DNA of 19,352 nt from JAFAVZ01 sp036009105 (lineage in GTDB: Bacteria > Acidobacteriota > Thermoanaerobaculia > Gp7-AA8). The first letter of the stretch is position 1. Each line of letters begins with the position of its first letter. The stretch is taken from assembly GCA_036009105.1 (NCBI GenBank), contig DASYMJ010000175.1, positions 1 through 19,352 on the forward strand. The letters are read 5' to 3'. Both the position numbers and the translations under genes were made by a program. Of the stretch, positions 14,228 to 19,352 are shown piece by piece. A model generated the notes under the pieces. The model searched no databases and was not told where the DNA came from. It saw only the letters and a program-made list of their open reading frames with translations.

Positions 14228-15308
14228 TCAGTTCAACACCGGCTCGGTGCACCAGATGTTCCAGGCCGCAACCGGCCTCCGCGAGCGCGGCCACGACGTC
14301 ACCATCATCAGCCGCCCCGACGCCACCCTGCAGGCGAAGAGCGAGGAGCGCGGCGTGGCATTCGTCGGCCTCCCGCTGCGCAATCAGTTCGATCTGCGCA
14401 GCATCGCGGCGATGCGCCGCCTCGTCGCCGCGCAGCGGCCGGAGGTGATCCATGTACACAAGGGCGTCGCCCACGCCGTCGCGCTCGCCGCGACCATCCG
14501 CCAGCCGGTCGGCGCCTTCGTGGTGAACCGCGGCGTGTCCTTTCCGCTCGACCTCTGGAACCGCGGCAAGTACCGCACCAGGCGGGTCGACCGCGTGGTC
14601 ACCGTCTGCCGCCAGATCGGCGAGGTGATCGTGGCCAGCGGCGGCCTGCCGGCGGAAAAGGTGGAGGTCATCTACGCCGGAACGGACGTCACGCTGTTCG
14701 ATCCCGGCCGGTGGGATGCGCGAGCGTTCCGCCGCGAGAAAGGCATCGGGGACGACCGCTTCCTCATCGGCCAGGTCGGCGTCCGCGACTGGAAGGGGTG
14801 GATGGAGTTGATCCAGGCCGCGAAGTCGCTCGTGGCGCGGCATCCCGAACTGCATGTCGCGCTCATCGGCTGCCGCAACGAGGAGGAAACGAGCGAAGTG
14901 CTGGGCTACGCGAACGAGCACGGCATGGGGGAGCACGTCAGCGCCATCGAGTACCGCACCGACATGCCGAACGTGTTCGCCTCGTGCGACGTGGTGATCG
15001 ATGCGTCGTGGGCCGGCACCGGCATCACCGGCACCATTCGCGAGGCGATGTCGATGGGCAAGCCGGTCGTGGCCACGGACGCGGGCGGCAACCGCGAGCT
15101 GGTGTCATCACCCGACGTGGGCTGGCTGGTGCCGATGAAGGACGTCGGCGCGCTGGCCAGCGCGATGGGCGTGGTGATGGAGGATCAGCGCCGGGCCACG
15201 GAAGTCGCGCAGAGCGCGCGCCGGCACGTGGTGCAGGGCTTCTCCAAGGAGCTGCGCATCACGCGATTGGAGGAGCTGTACGGCCGGATTCTGGCGCGAA
15301 AAACGTAG
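14199..15308 (+). CDS. GT4-family glycosyltransferase
   Basis: This 369-residue GT-B fold glycosyltransferase probably builds cell-surface polysaccharide or a glycolipid at the inner membrane, using a nucleotide-sugar donor. The N-terminal acceptor half begins KIFQILEFNQFNTGSVHQMF and includes HVHKGVAHAVALA (85-97). The C-terminal donor half has GQVGVRDWKG, YRTDMPNVFASCDVVIDAS and REAMSMGKPVVATDAGG (281-297). The first glutamate of the usual E-x7-E motif is replaced (Thr274; the second is Glu282), which is seen in some GT4 members. The ATG at 14199 is the first that fits the fold; upstream codons lie inside the opposite gene. The TAG stop is contributed by a repeat element. Confidence 0.9.
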   Translation: MKIFQILEFNQFNTGSVHQMFQAATGLRERGHDVTIISRPDATLQAKSEERGVAFVGLPLRNQFDLRSIAAMRRLVAAQRPEVIHVHKGVAHAVALAATIRQPVGAFVVNRGVSFPLDLWNRGKYRTRRVDRVVTVCRQIGEVIVASGGLPAEKVEVIYAGTDVTLFDPGRWDARAFRREKGIGDDRFLIGQVGVRDWKGWMELIQAAKSLVARHPELHVALIGCRNEEETSEVLGYANEHGMGEHVSAIEYRTDMPNVFASCDVVIDASWAGTGITGTIREAMSMGKPVVATDAGGNRELVSSPDVGWLVPMKDVGALASAMGVVMEDQRRATEVAQSARRHVVQGFSKELRITRLEELYGRILARKT

Positions 15309-15332
15309 GGCCGGCTCTCCAGCCGGCCCAAT
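15305..15332. repeat. Single hairpin unit overlapping a stop codon
   Basis: GTAGGGCCGGCTctccAGCCGGCCC followed by AATG is one unit of the dispersed palindrome family. Its GTAG contains the TAG stop (15306-15308) of the glycosyltransferase, so the coding frame runs into the element. A composite copy follows 11 bases later. Confidence 0.88.
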
Positions 15333-15343
15333 GACGGGGAAAT

Positions 15344-15424
15344 GTAGGGCCAGCTCTCCAGCCGGCCCAATGGTGGCTGATCCGGTATGCGTGGTTCCGG
15401 GCCGGCTGGAGAGCCGGCCCTACG
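15344..15424. repeat. Full-length (81-bp) double-hairpin repeat
   Basis: The left hairpin GTAGGGCCAGCTctccAGCCGGCCC and the right, inverted hairpin GGGCCGGCTggagAGCCGGCCCTAC flank a linker that includes CCGGTATGCGTGGTT (15382-15396). The same linker is found in the copy at 16849-16925. It lies between the convergent glycosyltransferase and Coa1-family genes. Confidence 0.9.
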
Positions 15425-15442
15425 CTTCCGCCCGTTTCGCGC

Positions 15443-15901
15443 TCACGGCGCCAGATCGATCGGCGGGCCCTGGCTGGGCTGCACGCGCAGCACCTCGTAC
15501 TGCCAGCCGTGCCCGTCGTTGTTCGCCCGGGCGTGCACGCGAGCTTTCCCCTTCGGGCCGGAGATGGGGAAGTTGATGTTCGCGGTGCCGTGATCGTTGT
15601 CGATCTTCACGCTGCCGCCGACCCAGAAGCCGGTCTCGATCGGCTCGCCGAGGACGGCGATGACGCGCGGGTCGTGCGTGGCGCGGTTGGCCGCTTCCGT
15701 GTAGACGTCCGAGGACTTGATCACCCGGAAGACGAAGAAGACCAGGCAGAAGGCGGCGATCGCGCCGAGAACGGCCAGGACCGAGCAGCCGATGCAGGCG
15801 ATCTTGCCGCAGCCGCTCTTGGCCGGCGGCGCCTGGCCAGGCACCGGCTGGGCGGGACTCATCGGCGGCGGCGGAACGTACGGCGGCGGCACAGTGCTCA
15901 T
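15443..15901 (-). CDS. Coa1-family membrane protein
   Basis: This 152-residue protein has a Pro-rich N-terminus (about 1-28), a cysteine-rich turn GCGKIACIGC (30-39), one membrane helix (about 40-60) and a small exported or cytoplasmic domain (62-152). That domain, with VYTEAANRATHDPRVIAVLGEPIE...GTANINFPISGPKGKARVHA, matches the Coa1/Tim21-like fold annotated in bacteria as 'cytochrome c oxidase assembly factor Coa1 family'. In mitochondria Coa1 helps assemble complex IV; no cytochrome oxidase gene is nearby, so that role is not supported here. It starts 11 bases after the deacetylase stop and is probably co-transcribed with it. Confidence 0.85.
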   Translation of the reverse strand: MSTVPPPYVPPPPMSPAQPVPGQAPPAKSGCGKIACIGCSVLAVLGAIAAFCLVFFVFRVIKSSDVYTEAANRATHDPRVIAVLGEPIETGFWVGGSVKIDNDHGTANINFPISGPKGKARVHARANNDGHGWQYEVLRVQPSQGPPIDLAP

Positions 15902-15912
15902 AGGCGAGCAGT

Positions 15913-16845
15913 TTACGCCGAGAGCGCCGTCACGTGCTCCGCCACGCTGGCGGCGAGGCCTTCCATGTCGTAGCCGCCTTCCAGCAGCGAGAGCACGCGT
16001 CCGCCACCGTGGCGCCGCGCGGCCTCCACCACCCGCCGGGTCAGCTCGCCGAAGGCCTGCTCGGTGACGCGCATGCCGCCCAGGGGATCGCGGCGGTGGG
16101 CGTCGAAGCCGGCGGAGAGGAGGATGGCGTGCGGGCGGTAGTCGTCCAGGATGGGCACGATCTCGTCCTCCACGATGCGCAGCAGCGGCCCGTCGCCTTC
16201 GCCGCCCGCCAGCGGAAAGTTGCGCGTGAAGCCGCGCCCTTCGCCGATGCCGATCTCCGTTGCCGCGCCGGTGCCGGGATAGAACGGAAAGCGGTGGGTC
16301 GAGGCGTAGTAGACGTCGGCGCGCTCCTCGAACAGATGCTGCGTACCGTTGCCGTGATGGACGTCGAAGTCGAAGATCAAGACGCGCTCGATGCCGGGCT
16401 GCTCGCGCAGCAGCTCGGCCGCGCAGGCGATGGTGTTGAAGAAGCAGAAGCCCATCGCCTGTGCGCGCTCGGCGTGATGGCCGGGAGGGCGGGCGATGAC
16501 GAACGCGCGGTCGCTCTCCTCGCGGCGCCAGATCGCATCGGCCGCTTCCAGCGCGGTGCCGACCGCGGTGCGGGCCGCGGCGAAAGACGAGGAGGACAAA
16601 GGATTGTCGAGGGAGTGGAAGTAGCGCATCCCCATCCGCGCCGCTTCTTCGAGCTGCCGCTCGTAATCGGCGGAGTGCACTTTGGCGATGATGCGGTCCG
16701 TCTCGGGATGAGGTGCCACGTCACGCAGCACGCCGAGGCCGGCGCGATCGACACCGGCGAGCGCCGCATCGAGGCGCCGCGCATTTTCGGGATGGCCGAT
16801 GCCGGTGTCGTGCTTATAGAAAACCGAATTCGTATAGATGTGCAT
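15913..16845 (-). CDS. Histone deacetylase family amidohydrolase
   Basis: This 310-residue zinc amidohydrolase of the HDAC / acetoin-utilisation / acetylpolyamine amidohydrolase family removes acyl groups from amines. It has the catalytic pair His123-His124 (RPPGHHAE), zinc ligands Asp161 and His163 (DFDVHHGNGTQ) and Asp248 (SAGFDAH), and the transition-state Tyr292 (EGGYD). Nearly all active-site residues are present, so it should be active; the substrate (acetyl-lysine, acetylpolyamine or a small molecule) is open. The ATG at 16845 (MHIYTNSVFYKHDTGIGHPE) is the natural start. The frame stays open 10 codons upstream, but those (MGRLESPPYV) are encoded by a repeat. No ribosome-binding site lies at normal distance. 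Confidence 0.94.
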   Translation of the reverse strand: MHIYTNSVFYKHDTGIGHPENARRLDAALAGVDRAGLGVLRDVAPHPETDRIIAKVHSADYERQLEEAARMGMRYFHSLDNPLSSSSFAAARTAVGTALEAADAIWRREESDRAFVIARPPGHHAERAQAMGFCFFNTIACAAELLREQPGIERVLIFDFDVHHGNGTQHLFEERADVYYASTHRFPFYPGTGAATEIGIGEGRGFTRNFPLAGGEGDGPLLRIVEDEIVPILDDYRPHAILLSAGFDAHRRDPLGGMRVTEQAFGELTRRVVEAARRHGGGRVLSLLEGGYDMEGLAASVAEHVTALSA

Positions 16846-16848
16846 GAC

Positions 16849-16925
16849 GTAGGGCGGGCTCTCCAGCCGGCCCAATGGCGGCGTACCGGTATGCGTGGTT
16901 TGGGCCGGCTGAGAGCCGGCCCCAC
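16849..16925. repeat. Double-hairpin repeat in a divergent promoter gap
   Basis: The left unit GTAGGGCGGGCTctccAGCCGGCCC has one stem mismatch. The linker contains CCGGTATGCGTGGTT, and the right unit is GGGCCGGCTgagAGCCGGCCC followed by CAC. The element takes up 77 of the 101 bases between the deacetylase ATG (16845) and the flippase-like start (16947), leaving 3 and 21 bases outside it. Confidence 0.9.
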
Positions 16926-16946
16926 GTGTGGTACAACCCCCCTCCC

Positions 16947-17948
16947 TTGAAACGCATTCTCCAATTGACCGTCGCCCTGGTGCTGATGGTCCTCTTCCTC
17001 TGGCTCTTCCTGCGCAGCAGCAACCTGAGCGACGTCTGGCGCATCCTGCAGGCGACGAATCCCTGGTGGCTGGCCCTCGGCCTTTTCGTGAACTGGTTCG
17101 CCCTCGTCTTCCGCACCCTGCGCTGGCGCACTATCCTGGACGCCGGCGATCCGCCGCCGTTCTACGACACCTTCTTCGCCAACACCTGCGGCTACATGCT
17201 CTCCACCGTATTGCCCATCCGGGCCGGGGACGTGGCCCGCCCGGCCCTCCTCGCCCGCCGCACCAGAGTCCGTTTCTCCGCCGCCCTCGGCACGGTGCTG
17301 ACCGAGCGCATCCTCGACCTGTACAGCCTGCTGCTGTTGTACGTCTACTTCGCCGCCAGGCATTGGAACGACTACTCCGGCCGCACCTCGTTCTTCATCA
17401 TCAGAAGCGGCGCGGTCGGCGCGGCGGTCGTGCTCGTGGTGCTGACCATCTTCGTGTTCGGGCTCTACTTCTTCCGCGGCGGCATCCGCCGCGCGCACGA
17501 GTTCGTGGGGCGCATCGTGCCGCAGCGCTTCCGCGCCTCCTGGATGCACTTCTTCGACTCGTTCGCCGAGTCGCTGGACATCACCGAGCGGCCCTCCGCG
17601 CTGTTCAAGGTGCTCTTCTGCACCGCCGGCGTCTGGTTCTGCCTCACCGCGCAGTTCTGGATCGTGACGGTCGGCATGCACCGCCCGCTGCCGTTCGACG
17701 CCAGCTTCTTCGTCACCGGCATCACCACCCTGGGGCTGGCCATCCCCACGCCGGGCGGGGTGGGCGGCTTCCACAAAGCTTGTCAGCTCGTGCTCACCAC
17801 CTTCTACGGCTTCGACATCGACAGCTCGGTGGCCGTGGCCATCGTGTTCCATGTGGTGGGGACGCTGCCCGTATTGATCACCGGGCTGGTGCTCTTCATC
17901 AAAGAGGGGCTGAGCTGGAAAGAATTGAAGCAGTCCGGTCACGAGTAG
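16947..17948 (+). CDS. Flippase-like membrane protein (LPG synthase TM domain)
   Basis: This protein of about 333 residues has a multi-pass domain of the 'lysylphosphatidylglycerol synthase TM region / flippase-like' family (the AglD/MprF flippase-domain group), thought to move or modify lipids or lipid-linked sugars across the inner membrane. It has about eight hydrophobic segments. Typical marks are LRTLRWRTIL, GYMLSTVLPIRAGDVARPALL, a TxLxERILDL motif, and the late GLAIPTPGGVGGFH. There is no cytoplasmic aminoacyl-transferase domain, so it is not a full MprF. The start is uncertain: TTG at 16947 (MKRILQLTV) fits best, and GTG at 16926 at the repeat edge is possible. nrdR follows after 21 bases. 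Confidence 0.88.
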   Translation: MKRILQLTVALVLMVLFLWLFLRSSNLSDVWRILQATNPWWLALGLFVNWFALVFRTLRWRTILDAGDPPPFYDTFFANTCGYMLSTVLPIRAGDVARPALLARRTRVRFSAALGTVLTERILDLYSLLLLYVYFAARHWNDYSGRTSFFIIRSGAVGAAVVLVVLTIFVFGLYFFRGGIRRAHEFVGRIVPQRFRASWMHFFDSFAESLDITERPSALFKVLFCTAGVWFCLTAQFWIVTVGMHRPLPFDASFFVTGITTLGLAIPTPGGVGGFHKACQLVLTTFYGFDIDSSVAVAIVFHVVGTLPVLITGLVLFIKEGLSWKELKQSGHE

Positions 17949-17969
17949 CTGTGATATGACGGCGGGGCC

Positions 17970-18416
17970 ATGCGCTGCCCCTGGTGCGGGAACACGGAGG
18001 ACCGCGTCGTCGACTCGCGCGAGAGCCGGGAGGGGGACGTCATCCGCCGCAGGCGCGAGTGCACCCGCTGCGACCGCCGCTTCACCAGTTACGAAAAGAT
18101 CGAGCATCTGCCGTTTCAGGTCGTCAAGCGCGATCAGCGCCGGGAGCCGTATGAGAGGGAGAAGCTGATGCGCGGACTGCAGATCGCCTGCCGCAAGCGC
18201 CCGGTCTCCCAGACGGAGCTGGAGCGCATTGCGGATGCGATCGAGGTCGCCATGCAGGACGCCGGTGAGCGGGAGATCTCCTCCCTGCAGCTCGGCACGC
18301 AGGTGATGCAGCAGCTCCGCGATCTCGACCCGGTGGCCTATGTCCGCTTCGCCTCGGTGTACCGGCGGTACGAGGATGTCGAGGCCTTTGTCAAAGAATT
18401 GCACCAGTTGAAATGA
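17970..18416 (+). CDS. nrdR: Transcriptional repressor NrdR
   Basis: This 148-residue regulator represses ribonucleotide reductase genes when dATP is high. The N-terminal zinc ribbon has Cys3, Cys6, Cys31 and Cys34 (MRCPWCG ... CTRC). RRRRECTRCDRRFTSYE is the family signature, and the ATP-cone (about 47-137) contains VVKRDQRREPYEREKL and YVRFASVYRRYED. Length is normal for the family. A purine-rich GGCGGGG lies just before the ATG. No ribonucleotide reductase gene or obvious NrdR box is in the window. Its position between the flippase-like gene and lon suggests shared transcription. Confidence 0.97.
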   Translation: MRCPWCGNTEDRVVDSRESREGDVIRRRRECTRCDRRFTSYEKIEHLPFQVVKRDQRREPYEREKLMRGLQIACRKRPVSQTELERIADAIEVAMQDAGEREISSLQLGTQVMQQLRDLDPVAYVRFASVYRRYEDVEAFVKELHQLK

Positions 18417-18457
18417 GGGAGGAACGGCCATTGCACACGAAAGCTCAATGGTCTCCC
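18417..18457 (+). terminator. Imperfect hairpin between nrdR and lon
   Basis: GGGAG (18417-18421) can pair with CTCCC (18453-18457), and CCATTG (18428-18433) with CAATGG (18446-18451), with an uneven internal bulge. It could be a weak terminator or a leader structure for lon. There is no U-tract after it. Confidence 0.3.
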
Positions 18458-18464
18458 CCTGATG

Positions 18465-18470
18465 TGAGGA
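18465..18470 (+). promoter_or_regulatory. Shine-Dalgarno site setting the Lon start
   Basis: TGAGGA lies 4 bases before the ATG at 18475 and directly against another ATG at 18471. The spacing and the family N-terminus favour 18475. Confidence 0.65.
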
Positions 18471-18474
18471 ATGC

Positions 18475-19352
18475 ATGACCGACGCGAACGAAGCCGCGAA
18501 AGAAGAAGCCATCAAAATCCCGGACGTCCTGCCGGTGCTGCCGCTCAAGGACCTGGTGATCTTTCCGTTCATCATCGTCCCGCTGTCCGTCTCGCGGGAG
18601 AAGTCGATCAACGCCGTCGATCAGGCGCTGGCCGAGAACCGCGTGATCATGCTGACCGCGCAGAAGGACTTCCAGAACGAGGACCCGGGCGAGGACGATC
18701 TGTACCGCGTCGGCACCGTGGCCATCATCATGCGCATGCTGAAGCTGCCGGACGGCCGCATCCGCATCCTGGTGCAGGGCCTCTCCCGCGCCCGCATCGA
18801 CTACTTCATCCAGACCGCGCCGTTTTTCAAGGCGAAGATCACCCGCATCGAGGAGCCGGTCACGAAGGACCGCGGCCTGGAGACCGAGGCGCTGATCCGC
18901 GCCGTGAAGCAGAACCTGGAGCGCGCCGTCTCCCTGGGCAAGAACATCTCCCCGGAGGTCATGGTCATCGCGGCGAACCTCGATGATCCGGCCCGCCTGA
19001 CCGACCTCGCCGCATCGAACCTCGACCTCAAGCTGGAAGAGGCGCAGGCCATCCTGGAGACGATCGATCCGGTCGAGCGCTTGAAGAAGGTCAACGAGCT
19101 CCTCACCCGGGAGATCAACCTGCTCACCATGCAGCAGGAGATCTCTTCCGCGGCGCAGGGGGAGATGAACAAGAGCCAGCGCGAGTACTTTCTGCGCCAG
19201 CAGTTGAAGGCCATCCAATCGGAGCTGGGGGAAGGCGAAGAGCTCACCGAAGAGGTGGAGAACTACCGCAAGAAGATCGAGGAGAAGGCCATCCCCCAGG
19301 AGGCCCGGGAGGAGATCGAGAAGCAGATCAAGCGGCTGGAGCGCTCCCATCC
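18475..19352 (+). CDS. lon: ATP-dependent Lon protease, N-terminal part
   Basis: The first 292 residues of Lon, a cytoplasmic AAA+ protease that degrades misfolded and regulatory proteins, run off the end of the window. The N-terminal substrate-binding domain starts at about residue 18 (LPVLPLKDLVIFPFIIVPL) and continues through MRMLKLPDGRIRILVQGLSR. The long helical region before the ATPase includes EISSAAQGEMNKSQREYFLR and QQLKAIQSELGEGEE, a Lon signature. The Walker motifs and the Ser-Lys catalytic pair lie beyond the window. The ATG at 18475 has GAGGA at good spacing; the ATG at 18471 is in a different frame. Confidence 0.96.
   Translation, partial: MTDANEAAKEEAIKIPDVLPVLPLKDLVIFPFIIVPLSVSREKSINAVDQALAENRVIMLTAQKDFQNEDPGEDDLYRVGTVAIIMRMLKLPDGRIRILVQGLSRARIDYFIQTAPFFKAKITRIEEPVTKDRGLETEALIRAVKQNLERAVSLGKNISPEVMVIAANLDDPARLTDLAASNLDLKLEEAQAILETIDPVERLKKVNELLTREINLLTMQQEISSAAQGEMNKSQREYFLRQQLKAIQSELGEGEELTEEVENYRKKIEEKAIPQEAREEIEKQIKRLERSH

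Noticed and set aside
13181..15334. 717-codon plus-strand open frame
   Set aside because: It runs antisense through the LCAT-like gene and then out of frame through the glycosyltransferase gene. Its Arg/His/Gly-rich translation has no domains and is typical of G+C-rich shadow frames.
15305..15424. CRISPR-like direct repeats
   Set aside because: The units are palindromic, in both orientations, with unequal spacing and no spacers or cas genes.
16846..16875. Ten-codon N-terminal extension of the HDAC-family protein (MGRLESPPYV)
   Set aside because: It is encoded by the dispersed repeat, and the family fold starts at MHIYTN.
16947..17948. Full MprF lysyl-phosphatidylglycerol synthase
   Set aside because: Only the membrane flippase-like domain is present; the cytoplasmic aminoacyl-transferase domain is missing.
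18417..18474. CIRCE or heat-shock operator before lon
   Set aside because: No TTAGCACTC-N9-GAGTGCTAA-like sequence is present; only a weak hairpin is seen.
16377..18611. 744-codon minus-strand open frame
   Set aside because: It is antisense to lon, nrdR and the flippase-like gene, all with clear family motifs; its composition is low-complexity.

Overview
This is a high-G+C bacterial chromosome segment that is densely coded. No gene-free stretch reaches 300 bases; the longest gaps, about 115-135 bases, hold promoters or palindromic repeats. There is no rRNA, tRNA, CRISPR array, phage or transposase gene. The mix of genes points to an uncultured Acidobacteriota or a related soil or sediment lineage: a DUF1844 / TPR-zinc-ribbon / DUF4388 operon, many secreted proteins with signal peptides ending in 'RAQ' or 'HAQ', nrdR next to lon, and abundant short palindromic repeats. 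This placement is inference, because no marker gene is present.

Layout. 1-29 (-) is the first few codons of a secreted protein. 36-1622 (-) is a secreted YtcJ-type amidohydrolase. 1735-4898 (-) is a two-gene LolCDE/MacB-type ABC exporter, ATPase then permease. 5015-5771 (+) is a cassette of three small membrane proteins (lmo0937-type, DUF883-type, and an unrecognised one) behind a good sigma-54-like promoter; the first gene is only 48 codons. 5815-6270 (+) is a SprT-like metallopeptidase. 6350-7714 (-) is a DegP/HtrA lipoprotein protease, divergent from a diacylglycerol-kinase-type lipid kinase at 7742-8602 (+). 8668-12304 (-) is a tightly overlapping three-gene operon: DUF1844, then TPR/zinc-ribbon membrane protein, then DUF4388 with a pseudopilin-like tail. 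12347-14227 (-) holds a secreted dienelactone hydrolase and an LCAT-like lipase whose start overlaps that of a divergent GT4 glycosyltransferase (14199-15308, +). 15443-16845 (-) is a histone-deacetylase-family amidohydrolase followed by a Coa1-family protein. 16947-19352 (+) is a flippase-like membrane protein, NrdR and the 5' part of Lon.

Themes. Many genes concern the envelope and protein quality control: lipoprotein-type exporter, HtrA, lipid kinase, flippase-like protein, stress-type small membrane proteins, and Lon.

The most unusual content is the repeats. One family of double hairpins (core GGGCCGGCTctccAGCCGGCCC, often with ends like GTAGG/CCTAC) occurs at five loci. One copy lies in frame inside the ABC permease and encodes about 17 residues. 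One supplies the glycosyltransferase stop codon. One fills nearly all of the divergent HDAC/flippase promoter gap. One fits exactly between two convergent stop codons. A different 85-bp palindrome and two arrays of tandem heptamers (one of them an inverted pair) add to this. I found no clearly new multi-gene defence or biosynthetic system; the repeat family and its intrusion into genes is the best candidate for something under-described.
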